NCBI RefSeq assembly: GCF_000812025.2
Contig: NZ_JWJE02000001.1
Location: forward strand, 1 to 64,000
DNA length: 64,000 nucleotides
Source of the DNA: Bacillus thermotolerans
Lineage (GTDB): Bacteria; Bacillota; Bacilli; Bacillales; Domibacillaceae
Direction of reading: 5' to 3'
Shown: positions 33,165-42,384 of the stretch, piece after piece
Layout of the letters: every line of letters begins with the position of its first letter
Numbering within the stretch: the stretch's first letter is position 1
The notes under the pieces: generated by a model
The model's input: the letters and a program-made list of their open reading frames with translations, nothing else
What the model was told of the DNA's origin: nothing
Databases searched by the model: none
Translations under genes and position numbers: made by a program

Positions 33165-34007
33165 ATGAACGATAGAAGGCGTCAAGTAATGGATGCGGCA
33201 CATGCCCTTTTTGTAGAGAAAGGCTTTGCTGCGGCTTCGATACAGGATATCCTTGAGCGAAGTCATATATCAAAGGGAACATTTTATAATTACTTTTCCT
33301 CAAAAAACGAATTGCTCATTAATATTTTTAAGCGGATCAATGCAGAGGCCAACGAGCAAAGGGCTTTCATTCTCACTGGCCGTTCGGTAACGGATCATGA
33401 AGCCTTCACTGAACAGATTGTAGCCTCTATGACTATTCATAAAGAAAACCATTTATTTACGCTTTACCAAGGAGTTTTCATTTCGGGGGATGAAGAGCTG
33501 AAGGAATTTGTTAGGCAGCAATATTTGGAGGAAGTGAAGTGGACACAGAAGAGGATCGTTGAGCTGTATGGGAACGACATAGTTCCCTACTCACTTGATC
33601 TTGCCCTTTTGTTTATGGGAAATGTCCAGCAGCTTCTTCACTTATCGGCAATGGAAGAGCCTCATATTAAAATAGAAAAAGTAATCGGATATGCACTTCG
33701 TCGTTTGAGGAGTGCTGCTAAGGACGTAAAATCAACCCGAGACCAATTGATCTCGCCGCGATTTTTAGAGAAATGGTTCCCTGCGGATGAAATTCAAAGA
33801 GAACAGCAGAGAAGTGAAATTCTCCGCGCTATTGGTGCTATGCAAAAGGAGGCTGATGAAAGGGGAAGAGAGCTGCTGGCCTTTTTGCAAAGTGAATTAA
33901 TAGAGGCCGAACCAAGACGTTCGGTGATCGCGGCAGTTATGCAGGCTCTCCCTGATCGTCATGACTTGTTTGAAAGGATCAGCACTTATCTAGAAAAGAA
34001 GAGCTAA
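33165..34007 (+). CDS. TetR-family repressor with extended C-terminus
   Basis: The N-terminal helix-turn-helix (AAHALFVEKGFAAASIQDIL then SHISKGTFYNYFSSKNEL) is a classic TetR DNA-binding domain at residues 10-55. At 280 residues it is about 80 longer than usual; the extra C-terminal part is helical and charged. It is divergent from the DHA2 exporter and likely represses it until a substrate binds. AAGGTG precedes the ATG. Confidence 0.92.
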   Translation: MNDRRRQVMDAAHALFVEKGFAAASIQDILERSHISKGTFYNYFSSKNELLINIFKRINAEANEQRAFILTGRSVTDHEAFTEQIVASMTIHKENHLFTLYQGVFISGDEELKEFVRQQYLEEVKWTQKRIVELYGNDIVPYSLDLALLFMGNVQQLLHLSAMEEPHIKIEKVIGYALRRLRSAAKDVKSTRDQLISPRFLEKWFPADEIQREQQRSEILRAIGAMQKEADERGRELLAFLQSELIEAEPRRSVIAAVMQALPDRHDLFERISTYLEKKS

Positions 34008-34036
34008 CGCATAGATTGTCAAGAATATCAGATATA

Positions 34037-34076
34037 AAAAATCCTTCCGCAAAGTTTGCTTGCGGAAGGATTTTTT
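34037..34076. terminator. Bidirectional terminator
   Basis: TCCTTCCGCAA pairs with TTGCGGAAGGA, flanked by A-run and T-run, between the converging TetR and malic enzyme genes. Confidence 0.92.
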
Positions 34077-34077
34077 A

Positions 34078-35334
34078 TTAAACGGTCATATTTTCTCGTT
34101 TGGCAGAAAGAGCAGAGAGTTGATAGGTTTTTTCTCGTAAATCTTCCAGGTTAACGTGTTTGCGTGCTACACCTGTTTCAACGGCAGCTCGGGCAACTGC
34201 CGCGGCTACTACCGGGGCAATCCGCTCATCAAAGGCGGAAGGAATAATATAGTTTTCCGATAATTCTTCATCAGTAATCAGAGAAGCAATGGCATAAGCC
34301 GCTGCTAGCTTCATTTCTTCATTAATATCGGAAGCCTGTACATCAAGTGCTCCCCGGAAGATGCCAGGAAAAGCAAGAACGTTATTGACTTGATTTGGGA
34401 AGTCAGATCGTCCGGTTGCAATGACGGCTGCACCCGCATCCTTTGCCTCGGCAGGTTCAATTTCCGGAATAGGATTCGCCATGGCGAAGACAATTGGATG
34501 TTCATTCATCGTCTGAATCATGTCAGCCGTCAGGACACCAGGAGCAGAAACGCCGATAAATACGTCACTGTCCTTAATCGCGTCTGCCAGGCTTCCGTTT
34601 AAGCAGGTTGGATTTGTATAGGAAGCTACTTGTTCCTTAACAGGGTTCATCCCTTGAGGGCGTCCTGAATAGATGGCTCCTCGCGTATCGCATACAATGA
34701 CTTCTTTTACCCCTGCCTCATACAGCAGCTTGGCTGTTGCGATGCCGGCAGCCCCAGCACCATTAATGACAATTTTGCTGTCAGCGAATGTTCTATTTGT
34801 TAGTTTAAAAGCATTAATCAGGCCTGCAAAGGTAACGATCGCCGTACCATGCTGGTCATCGTGGAATACAGGAATATCCAGTTCCTCTTTCAATCTTTGT
34901 TCGATGACAAAGCAATCCGGCGCTTTGATATCCTCCAAGTTTACGCCGCCGAAAGAAGCTCTGATCGCTTTGACGGCTTGTACAATTTCTTCAGGATCCT
35001 GCAAATCAAGGCAGATTGGAAAAGCATCGACACCAGCGAAGTTCTTGAATAATATAGACTTTCCTTCCATAACTGGCAAAGAAGCGTCAGCACCAATGTT
35101 TCCTAGACCAAGCACGGCTGTTCCATTAGAAACGACGGCAACTGTATTAGACTTCATTGTATATTCATATAACTTTTCTTGATCAGATTGGATAGCAAGA
35201 CATGGTTCAGCTACCCCAGGTGAATAAACAAGGCTTAAATCTTCTAAATCTTTCACTTCTAATTTCGCTTTCGTTTCCAGCTTTCCTTTATGCTTACGAT
35301 GAATAGCTAATGCTTCTTCTTTTAAATTCCTCAT
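34078..35334 (-). CDS. Malic enzyme (NAD(P)-dependent)
   Basis: The enzyme decarboxylates malate to pyruvate. At 418 residues it is the short bacterial form, as in B. subtilis YtsJ. The N-terminal catalytic domain has LVYSPGVAEPC, SNGTAVLGLGNIG and the metal-binding DIPVFHDDQHGTAIV. The nucleotide-binding domain begins VINGAGAAGIATAKLL. ATG follows AAAGGGG. With glcB nearby it could feed malate from glyoxylate metabolism to pyruvate and NADPH, though the two are not in one operon. Confidence 0.95.
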   Translation of the reverse strand: MRNLKEEALAIHRKHKGKLETKAKLEVKDLEDLSLVYSPGVAEPCLAIQSDQEKLYEYTMKSNTVAVVSNGTAVLGLGNIGADASLPVMEGKSILFKNFAGVDAFPICLDLQDPEEIVQAVKAIRASFGGVNLEDIKAPDCFVIEQRLKEELDIPVFHDDQHGTAIVTFAGLINAFKLTNRTFADSKIVINGAGAAGIATAKLLYEAGVKEVIVCDTRGAIYSGRPQGMNPVKEQVASYTNPTCLNGSLADAIKDSDVFIGVSAPGVLTADMIQTMNEHPIVFAMANPIPEIEPAEAKDAGAAVIATGRSDFPNQVNNVLAFPGIFRGALDVQASDINEEMKLAAAYAIASLITDEELSENYIIPSAFDERIAPVVAAAVARAAVETGVARKHVNLEDLREKTYQLSALSAKRENMTV

Positions 35335-35453
35335 GTTTTTCCCCTTTCACCTCATTGGTTTTTTAATAATGTGTTTTATTGTATACCATCTGAAAATGAG
35401 AATCAATAATATTCTGAAAATTTTAATAAGCATAAAAAAGAATAATTGACGAA

Positions 35454-35481
35454 TTGACATCTATACCATATGATATATAAT
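35454..35481 (+). promoter_or_regulatory. Sigma-A promoter of the ABC operon with internal near-palindrome
   Basis: TTGACA (35454-35459), a 16-base spacer and TATAAT (35476-35481) make a near-consensus promoter. TATACCATATGATATA at 35462-35477 is a palindrome except for one base pair and fills the spacer, so a repressor may bind there. No S-box lies between it and the ATG. Confidence 0.7.
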
Positions 35482-35532
35482 ACTAATAAATCCGATGAAT
35501 AATGTTGGAATAAAGAAAAAGCAGGTGAGCAT

Positions 35533-36318
35533 ATGTTTTTGCATATTGACCATGTTGATAAGCAATTTACGAATAATAAAACAGTACACCAGATCTTAAC
35601 AGACATTGATTTAACGATCCATGAAGGAGAGTTTGTATCTATACTGGGTCCTTCAGGCTGCGGGAAATCCACCCTTCTTTCTATGGTAGCTGGGTTGAGT
35701 GACGTATCCTCTGGGAAAATCACGCTGGAGGGGAAGGAAATTAAAAAGCCGGGTAAAGACCGGGGCATGGTTTTTCAGCAGGCTGCTTTGTTTCCGTGGT
35801 TAAACGTGGAAGAGAATGTCATGTTTCCGCTGCGTAAGGAAATGGGCAAGAAGAAAGCCAAGGAGACTGCTCAAAGATTTTTACAAATGGTCCAGCTTTC
35901 CCACTATGCAGATCATTATCCTCACGAGCTTTCCGGTGGTATGCAGCAGCGCGTCGCCATTGCCAGAGCGTTAGCAATGAATCCGAAGGTGCTTTTAATG
36001 GATGAACCATTTGGTGCGCTTGATGAACAGACTAGAGCTAGAATGCATAAAGAGCTTGAAACCATCTGGGTGGAAACAAAGAAAACGATCCTATTTGTGA
36101 CCCACAGCATTTCAGAGTCCATTAAATTATCAGACCGGATCATTGTAATGGGAACGCAGCCAGGCAGAGTGATCGCTGACATTAAAGTGAATATCCCGAG
36201 ACCGCGCCAGATGGATCAAAAAGAGGCCGCTGAACTCCAAAGAAGAATCAACGCACTATTGAAAACAGAAATCGATAAAGTCGTAAATGAGGAATTAGCC
36301 CATGCAGCGAACCATTAA
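35533..36318 (+). CDS. Sulfonate/nitrate-type ABC transporter ATPase
   Basis: The 261-residue ATPase has Walker A GPSGCGKSTLL near residue 41, signature ELSGGMQQRVA, Walker B VLLMDEPFGALDEQTRA and the H-loop VTHSI. It falls in the SsuB/TauB/NrtD group. Its last 17 bases overlap the permease gene. The S-box operon right after the importer suggests a sulfur compound as substrate. Confidence 0.92.
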   Translation: MFLHIDHVDKQFTNNKTVHQILTDIDLTIHEGEFVSILGPSGCGKSTLLSMVAGLSDVSSGKITLEGKEIKKPGKDRGMVFQQAALFPWLNVEENVMFPLRKEMGKKKAKETAQRFLQMVQLSHYADHYPHELSGGMQQRVAIARALAMNPKVLLMDEPFGALDEQTRARMHKELETIWVETKKTILFVTHSISESIKLSDRIIVMGTQPGRVIADIKVNIPRPRQMDQKEAAELQRRINALLKTEIDKVVNEELAHAANH

Positions 36319-37060
36319 ACAAATCATCTTTATAGTTGCACTTATTGTTATTTGGGAAAGTGTTGTGCGCATTGGCGGGTGGACAGCAGATATTATGCCG
36401 AAACCGTCAGATGTATGGCAGGCGCTAGTTCGCGGATTCGAGGATGGAACACTTATTTATGATTTGGGCGCAAGCTTCCAGCGGCTTTTAATTGGCCTAG
36501 CAATCGCCTTGCTGCTTGGCATGGGGCTTGGCATATTGCTTGCTAAATCCAAAACAGCCGACGAGACGCTTGGCTCGCTCATTCTTTCTTTACAAAGTGT
36601 ACCAAGCATTGTTTGGCTGCCGCTGGCTATTATGTGGTTTGGCTTAAATGAAAAGGCGGTTATTTTCATTGTTGTATTAGGCGGTACGCTTGTGATGACG
36701 ATCAACATGAGAGCCGGTATTAAGAATGTGTCTCCGCTTTATATTAAAGCAGCCCAAACAATGGGGTCAAAAGGGATTGACCTATTTATTAAGGTTATTC
36801 TGCCGGCAGCAGTGCCTTACGCAGTAACTGGCGCAAGATTGGCCTGGGCGTTTGCTTGGCGCGGATTAATGGCGGCTGAAATTTTAAGTACGGGTCCCGG
36901 TCTTGGTTATACGCTTAAATATGCATCAGACTTTGGCGACATGAGCCTGGTGATTGCAGTGATGATCTTAATCGGAGTAATTGGAACAGTGGTTGACCTC
37001 ATCTTCTTTCAGCGGGTCGAAAAAAATGTTATGCGCCGCTGGGGACTTGAAGCCAGCTGA
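36302..37060 (+). CDS. Sulfonate/nitrate-type ABC transporter permease
   Basis: The 252-residue permease has about six membrane helices and an EAA loop (YIKAAQTMGSKGIDLFIKVI, about residues 141-160). It is of the SsuC/TauC type. It starts inside the ATPase gene with GAGG 9 bases upstream. It forms the channel for the following binding protein. Confidence 0.92.
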   Translation: MQRTIKQIIFIVALIVIWESVVRIGGWTADIMPKPSDVWQALVRGFEDGTLIYDLGASFQRLLIGLAIALLLGMGLGILLAKSKTADETLGSLILSLQSVPSIVWLPLAIMWFGLNEKAVIFIVVLGGTLVMTINMRAGIKNVSPLYIKAAQTMGSKGIDLFIKVILPAAVPYAVTGARLAWAFAWRGLMAAEILSTGPGLGYTLKYASDFGDMSLVIAVMILIGVIGTVVDLIFFQRVEKNVMRRWGLEAS

Positions 37061-37086
37061 TTGCTTGTATAAATGGAGGGGAAACA

Positions 37087-38079
37087 ATGAAAAAGAAAAT
37101 AGGATTTTTAAGTGTGCTGTTCTTGCTGGCAATGGGTCTTCTTGCTGCCTGCGGATCAGGAGAAGAGGAAGCAAAGAAGAAAGTAGTGATTGGTTATTTT
37201 CCGAACCTTGATCACGTGCCGGCCATGATTGCGAAAGAGAAAGGTTATTATGAAGAAGCGCTTGGTGATGACGTGGATGTAGAGTACAAAACCTTTCCAG
37301 ACGGCGGGGCTTTCATGGTAGCGTTGAAGACCGGAGATGTGGATGCGGGGCTGGTAGGACCCGGTCCGGTCATGAATAACTATACAAACGGTGCAGATGT
37401 TAAAATCGTCGCAGGTGGTTCATCTGGCGGGACAGTCATTGTAGCACGTAACGGCAGCGGCATTGAGTCAGTAGAGGACTTTGACGGGAAAACATTTATT
37501 ACACCTGGTGTAGGCTGCACGCATGACGTTCAGATGGAGACATTTATTAAGGATTATGGCCTTGAATCTAACCGTATTGGCGGCACATTAAAGCATACAA
37601 CAGGAAAGCCAGCACAGTATGCGGGGCTATTTGAATCAGGCAGAGTAGATTTAGCGGCTGTTCCTGAACCTTGGGGCTCCTTGCTTGTAAAAGAAGAAGG
37701 AGCGAAAATTATCGTGGATAGCGATGAAATTTCATATGGAACTACCTTGCCGAACTCTGTTCTAGCAACCAATGGAAAGCTAGTAGAGGAAGACCCAGAG
37801 CTTGTGCAGAAAATCGTAAATGCTCACCAAAAAGCCATTGACTTCATCAATGGGAATCCAGAAGAAGCAAAAGAACTGACCATTGCCTCCATCAAGGCAG
37901 ACACAAACCAAGAACTTGCAAAGGATGTAGTAGATAGCGCATGGGAGCGCATCACTTATACATCAGAGGTGAATGAAGAAGTCGTTCAGCAGTTTGCTAA
38001 TTCATCTTACGATTTAAAGTTCTTAAAAGAGCAGCCTGATTTCACCAATTTAATTGATCAGCAATTTGTAAAAAAATAA
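37087..38079 (+). CDS. Sulfonate/nitrate-type ABC substrate-binding lipoprotein
   Basis: The 330-residue protein has a lipoprotein signal with Cys22 in LLAAC and an NMT1/TauA-like binding domain (GYFPNLDHVPAMIAKEKGYY near residue 37, GLVGPGPVMN and AAVPEPWGSLL later). It should capture an organosulfur or similar anion outside the cell. TGGAGGGG precedes the ATG. The ligand cannot be named from sequence. Confidence 0.92.
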   Translation: MKKKIGFLSVLFLLAMGLLAACGSGEEEAKKKVVIGYFPNLDHVPAMIAKEKGYYEEALGDDVDVEYKTFPDGGAFMVALKTGDVDAGLVGPGPVMNNYTNGADVKIVAGGSSGGTVIVARNGSGIESVEDFDGKTFITPGVGCTHDVQMETFIKDYGLESNRIGGTLKHTTGKPAQYAGLFESGRVDLAAVPEPWGSLLVKEEGAKIIVDSDEISYGTTLPNSVLATNGKLVEEDPELVQKIVNAHQKAIDFINGNPEEAKELTIASIKADTNQELAKDVVDSAWERITYTSEVNEEVVQQFANSSYDLKFLKEQPDFTNLIDQQFVKK

Positions 38080-38151
38080 ATTGTTAGAAAACACCTTGCT
38101 ATTTCAATTTTATTGCTGTACATTTAAAGAACATTAAAAAATTATATACGC

Positions 38152-38297
38152 CTTATCGAGAGAAGCGGAGGGAACTGGCCCGTCGATGCTTCAGCAACCG
38201 GCCTGTGCGGCCAAGGTGCTAACTCCAGCGGGAGCGATCCCGAAAGATGAGCGGAAGTTGATGAAAAGCCTTCTTCTCAGAGGGCTTTTCTTTTTTC
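38152..38297 (+). promoter_or_regulatory. SAM-I riboswitch (S-box) with terminator
   Basis: The aptamer blocks CTTATCGAGAGAAGCGGAGG, GAACTGGCCC, GATGCTTCAGCAACCGGCC, GGCCAAGGTGCTAACTCCAG and GATGAGCGG appear in the right order (38152-38255). A terminator follows: GAAAAGCC at 38263 pairs with GGCTTTTC at 38283, with a T-run to 38297. High S-adenosylmethionine should stop transcription of metI-metC. Confidence 0.97.
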
Positions 38298-38407
38298 AGT
38301 ATTAGTCATCAAAAGAATCGGACTGCTAGAAAAGGGCGCTGTCACACTAACGCAGATGTCAGAAAGCCCTCCGGTTCTGCTTTAGTACATAGCGAGGAGA
38401 GAGAAAA

Positions 38408-39514
38408 ATGTCAAACAAACATATTGAAACATTGCTTGCACAAATTGGAAATCGCAGTGAGGAGGCAACAGGAACTGTTAATCCCCCTGTTTACTTTTCC
38501 ACGGCTTACCGTCATGAAGGAATTGGCCGTTCAACTGGGTACGACTACACACGTACGGGCAATCCAACAAGGGATATAGTAGAACAGGCAATTGCTGACT
38601 TGGAAAAGGGAGACGCGGGGTTTGCTTTCTCATCAGGGATGGCAGCGATTCAAACGCTTTTAGCGCTCGCGGAGCCGGGGGATGAATGGCTCGTTTCTGC
38701 CGATATATACGGAGGGACATACCGTCTGTTTGAAAGAGGCTGGAAGAAGTTTGGGCTGTCGTTTACCTATGACAGCTTTCAGAACCTGGATGACACAAGA
38801 AAGAAAGTTACGGATCAAACAAAAGTGATCTTTTTAGAAACACCGACAAACCCGTTGATGCAAGAAGCCAATATTGCCGAAGTGGCTGCCTTCGCGAAGG
38901 AGCATAACCTGCTGCTGATTGTTGACAACACCTTCTATACACCACTTCTGCAACAGCCGCTTACGCAAGGGGCGGATATTGTAATCCATAGTGCTACGAA
39001 GTATCTTGGCGGACATAATGATGTGCTTGCCGGACTAATTGCAGTGAAAGGACAAGAGCTGGCCGATAAGGTAGGAGAAATGCAAAATGCTATCGGCGCT
39101 GTGCTCTCCCCGCTTGATTCCTGGCTTCTTGTTAGAGGCATGAAAACGCTCGGTCTTCGCATGAAGCAGCATGAGCAGAATGCAAAGCAAATTGTCGAGT
39201 TCCTTGAGTCCTCCGACGAGATCGTGGATGTCCTTTATCCGGGACGAGGCGGCATGCTTTCTTTCCGCCTGCAGTCTGAAGAATGGGTGGATGCTTTCTT
39301 ACAAAATTTACAATTAATCACGTTCGCAGAAAGTCTGGGGGGTGTAGAAAGCTTTATTACGTACCCTGCTACACAAACGCACATGGATATACCGGAAGAG
39401 ATTCGCACGAAAAATGGAGTCTGTAACCGGCTCCTCCGCTTCTCAATTGGCATTGAGCATGCAGAGGACTTAATTGCTGATTTATCTCAGGCATTCAAAA
39501 AAATGAAGGGATGA
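38408..39514 (+). CDS. metI: Cystathionine gamma-synthase / O-acetylhomoserine thiolyase
   Basis: The 368-residue PLP enzyme makes cystathionine from acylated homoserine and cysteine, and can take sulfide directly. The PLP lysine is Lys198 in HSATKYLGGHND. Other family motifs are YDYTRTGNPTRD and VDNTFYTP. It is the first gene behind the S-box and is followed after 6 bases by metC, as in B. subtilis metI-metC. Confidence 0.95.
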   Translation: MSNKHIETLLAQIGNRSEEATGTVNPPVYFSTAYRHEGIGRSTGYDYTRTGNPTRDIVEQAIADLEKGDAGFAFSSGMAAIQTLLALAEPGDEWLVSADIYGGTYRLFERGWKKFGLSFTYDSFQNLDDTRKKVTDQTKVIFLETPTNPLMQEANIAEVAAFAKEHNLLLIVDNTFYTPLLQQPLTQGADIVIHSATKYLGGHNDVLAGLIAVKGQELADKVGEMQNAIGAVLSPLDSWLLVRGMKTLGLRMKQHEQNAKQIVEFLESSDEIVDVLYPGRGGMLSFRLQSEEWVDAFLQNLQLITFAESLGGVESFITYPATQTHMDIPEEIRTKNGVCNRLLRFSIGIEHAEDLIADLSQAFKKMKG

Positions 39515-39520
39515 TTAAAA

Positions 39521-40690
39521 ATGAGTGACCAGTATTCTTTTCAAACAAAGCTATTGCATAACCAGCATAAATTTGACGAAAACACAGGCGGGGTAAGCGT
39601 ACCTATTCAGCACGCTTCTACTTTCCATCAAAAAGAATTTGATAAGTTCGGCAGCTACGATTACAGCCGTTCAGGCAATCCGACGAGAGAAGCGCTGGAG
39701 CAGGCGATTGCTGAGCTTGAAGGAGGCACGAGAGGATTTGCTTTTTCCTCTGGGATGGCGGCCATTTCTACCGCTTTCCTTCTCCTTTCAAAAGGAGATC
39801 ATATATTAATTACAGAAGATGTGTACGGCGGAACGTACCGTATGGTTACATCTGTCTTGAATCGTTTTGGTATTGAGCATACCTTTGTAGACATGACAGA
39901 CCTGCATGAGGTGGCTTCTAATATTAAGGAAAACACGAAGCTGATCTACATGGAGACACCGTCTAATCCACTCTTAAAGGTAACTGACATTGAAGGAGTT
40001 GTAAAACTGGCGAAAGCGAATGGCTGCTTGACGTTTGTGGATAACACATTTTTAACACCTGCGCTTCAGCGTCCGCTTGACCTTGGTGTTGATGTTGTGC
40101 TTCACAGTGCCACCAAGTTTCTTTCTGGACACAGTGATGTGCTTGCGGGCTTGGCAGTAACGAAAGATGAGGAGCTCGGCAACCGCTTATATACTTTGCA
40201 AAACTCTTTTGGAGCGGTGCTTGGTGTACAAGATGCTTGGCTCGTATTGCGCGGTCTGAAAACCTTGCATGTGCGTTTAGAGCAATCGGCAAGGACTGCG
40301 CAAACCCTGGCTGAATTTTTGCAGAAACACCCGCTTGTTGAACAAGTATATTACCCTGGTCTCCCAGACCACCCAGGCTATGAAACTCAGTCTTATCAAG
40401 CCTCGGGCGCGGGTGCAGTTCTTTCCTTTGAATTAAAGGATGAAGAAGCAGCACGCCGGTTTGTCAATGCAGCGCAAATTCCAGTATTTGCTGTCAGCCT
40501 TGGTGCGGTAGAGTCTATTTTATCGTATCCAACGAAAATGTCTCATGCTGCTATGCCGCGTAAAGAAAGATATAAAAGAGGCATTACAGACGGCCTGCTG
40601 AGAATGTCTGTCGGTCTTGAGTCTGCGGAGGATTTAATAGCAGATTTTACAAAAGCCTTAGAGGCTGCTGGCCAGGCTGTTCAGGCTTAA
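39521..40690 (+). CDS. metC: Cystathionine beta-lyase
   Basis: The 389-residue PLP enzyme splits cystathionine to homocysteine, pyruvate and ammonia. The PLP lysine is Lys199 in HSATKFLSGHSD. YDYSRSGNPTREALEQ and VYGGTYRM match MetC/PatB-group relatives of the trans-sulfuration family. Position after metI under one S-box decides between beta-lyase and gamma-synthase. A strong terminator follows. Confidence 0.94.
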   Translation: MSDQYSFQTKLLHNQHKFDENTGGVSVPIQHASTFHQKEFDKFGSYDYSRSGNPTREALEQAIAELEGGTRGFAFSSGMAAISTAFLLLSKGDHILITEDVYGGTYRMVTSVLNRFGIEHTFVDMTDLHEVASNIKENTKLIYMETPSNPLLKVTDIEGVVKLAKANGCLTFVDNTFLTPALQRPLDLGVDVVLHSATKFLSGHSDVLAGLAVTKDEELGNRLYTLQNSFGAVLGVQDAWLVLRGLKTLHVRLEQSARTAQTLAEFLQKHPLVEQVYYPGLPDHPGYETQSYQASGAGAVLSFELKDEEAARRFVNAAQIPVFAVSLGAVESILSYPTKMSHAAMPRKERYKRGITDGLLRMSVGLESAEDLIADFTKALEAAGQAVQA

Positions 40691-40697
40691 ACGCAGA

Positions 40698-40732
40698 AAA
40701 CCCGGAAAGGAAGTCCTTTCCGGGTTTCTTTA
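40698..40732. terminator. Bidirectional terminator after metC
   Basis: AAACCCGGAAAGGA and TCCTTTCCGGGTTT are perfectly complementary with almost no loop, between converging genes. Confidence 0.9.
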
Positions 40733-40743
40733 AGTAATTTTAA

Positions 40744-41004
40744 TTAGCTAGCACGGTCGCGGTTCATACTCTTCATAATTAAGCTTACAACGAATACTAG
40801 GATCAATGCACCGATTAAGGCTGGAATAATTGCGATGCCACCGAGATCAGGCCCCCAGTTTCCTAAGAGTGCGCCGCCGATCCAAGCGCCGATAATACCT
40901 GCGATAATGTTACCAATAATTCCTCCAGGAATATCTTTTCCTAAGATTAACCCGGCTAACCAACCAATAATACCACCGACAATTAAAAACATAATAAATT
41001 CCAT
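40744..41004 (-). CDS. GlsB/YeaQ/YmgE family membrane protein
   Basis: The 86-residue protein has three membrane helices and the glycine-rich family pattern (IIGWLAGLILGKDIPGGIIG, then GIIGAWIGGALLGNWGP). Members are general-stress or transglycosylase-associated proteins of uncertain role. ATG 41004 lies 11 bases after GGAGG; a TTG three codons earlier is too close to that site. Confidence 0.9.
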   Translation of the reverse strand: MEFIMFLIVGGIIGWLAGLILGKDIPGGIIGNIIAGIIGAWIGGALLGNWGPDLGGIAIIPALIGALILVFVVSLIMKSMNRDRAS

Positions 41005-41146
41005 GTTGTCCAATTCCTCCTTGCTTGTTTGTTTTTATTTATTGTGCCGTGCTTGCTTTATTTATTCCCGAATCCAACTAGTTGAAACATAAAAAATTAC
41101 GAGAAGTGAAATTGTTTTTTATTACCATTCATAAGTGAGAAAGTGA

Positions 41147-41191
41147 AAAAGCCGGTTTACTGAAGTGAAACACTTCAGTAAACCGGCTTTT
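41147..41191 (-). terminator. Long-stem terminator of the FUSC-family gene
   Basis: AAAAGCCGGTTTACTGAAGT and its complement form a perfect stem of about 21 bp with a three-base loop and flanking A/T runs. It lies right after the stop of the minus-strand gene. Confidence 0.92.
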
Positions 41192-41196
41192 AAACA

Positions 41197-42252
41197 TTAA
41201 CGATAATCAAATAGCGGAGGAGAAAACTGCTTCTGACGAAATTTATTTTGTGCCTCCATCTCTTCGATCAGCTCGAAGATAGCAAGCAATTCGTATAGGA
41301 GAGAAATTTCTGCAGAGAATAGTTTGTTCATTTCCTCGAATTCTTCTTCTGACTCAGCCTTCGCATACCAGAAGTATTCCATAATTGGCTGAACGGATTT
41401 ATGCAAACCCTCATTAAGAAATCCGTCCTGTTCGCTGATGTACGCGGCGAGCACCTGAGCGGATTGCCGAATCCTTTGCTTCTGCTCTTCCGTCCAGCTA
41501 AGGGGCTCCGCCGGAATCACAATCATGTTGCCGATGTGAAAATGAATGTGGCGGAGCGATTCAAGCTTTTTGGAATCAAAATGAATTTTTCGCATGCTTT
41601 CCTTAGAAAAGCGGCGGTAACGCCATTCTCCGCGCTGAAAGCGACAAAGCGTTTCTGTTTTTTCAAATAGCTGTTGCTCCGATTGGTAGGAGGATTCCAA
41701 TGACCTGGCATCCTTCTCATTAAGCAGATGATCCACCACCTGAAGGAGAAGAGCGGCTGTTTTCTGCTTCAAAGATGTCATGTTCTGAGAAATGGCCTTC
41801 GAATAATCAGGAGGAAGAATAAATAAGTTCACTAAGGTCGATACAATCAAGCCTGTGCCTGTCGTGCCGAGCCGTGTAAGGAAAGCCTGTCCGTAATTAT
41901 CCGTTGTTACTTCGATCATCGCAATAGCGGTTAACGTGGCAACAAGCAGTCCATCATACAGCTTCAATTTTGAGCAAGTAAGAATAGTCAAAACAGCTGC
42001 CAGTGTAAAGGTAATAGGGCCATGATCAAAAAGGTAAGTAAAAAGCATCGCATAAGCAGCACCAATAATCGAGGCTGGAAAACGAATCAGTCCTTTTTTG
42101 ATAGAGGCAGCGGCCGTCGGCTCAATTGTGACAATAGCCGTTATAACAGCAAACACAGGCGGCCAGCCAAGAGACTCACAAATTAGAGCTGTAATAAAAA
42201 CAGCGGCTCCCGTTTTAAGAATTCGACCGCCAAGGAAGTGAAAAAGGGACAT
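41197..42252 (-). CDS. Aromatic acid exporter family (FUSC/ArAE) membrane protein
   Basis: The roughly 351-residue protein has about six N-terminal helices (residues 1-165, with AVITAIVTIEPTAAASIKKG) and a long cytosolic helical C-terminal part. This matches the ArAE_1 type of B. subtilis YgaE and YqjA. Some members export aromatic acids, but the substrate is unknown here. ATG 42252 has AGGTGA just upstream; a GTG three codons earlier overlaps that site. Confidence 0.85.
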   Translation of the reverse strand: MSLFHFLGGRILKTGAAVFITALICESLGWPPVFAVITAIVTIEPTAAASIKKGLIRFPASIIGAAYAMLFTYLFDHGPITFTLAAVLTILTCSKLKLYDGLLVATLTAIAMIEVTTDNYGQAFLTRLGTTGTGLIVSTLVNLFILPPDYSKAISQNMTSLKQKTAALLLQVVDHLLNEKDARSLESSYQSEQQLFEKTETLCRFQRGEWRYRRFSKESMRKIHFDSKKLESLRHIHFHIGNMIVIPAEPLSWTEEQKQRIRQSAQVLAAYISEQDGFLNEGLHKSVQPIMEYFWYAKAESEEEFEEMNKLFSAEISLLYELLAIFELIEEMEAQNKFRQKQFSPPLFDYR

Positions 42253-42343
42253 AAGGATCACCTGTGCATTTCATTCATGTATTATCGCCAGTATACCATA
42301 AAAGCCGACTAACCGAATGGGTTCTTTAAAGGGAAACCGCATG

Positions 42344-42384
42344 AAAAAACGCCTGAAAGCGTGTTTGCTTTCAGGCGCTTTTTA
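42344..42384 (-). terminator. Terminator of the nucleoside transporter gene
   Basis: GCCTGAAAGC pairs with GCTTTCAGGC, with A-rich and T-rich flanks, directly after the minus-strand stop. Confidence 0.88.

Noticed and set aside
39963-40454. A 163-codon minus-strand frame inside metC
   Set aside because: It is antisense to a conserved PLP enzyme and reads as low-complexity His/Gln-rich noise.
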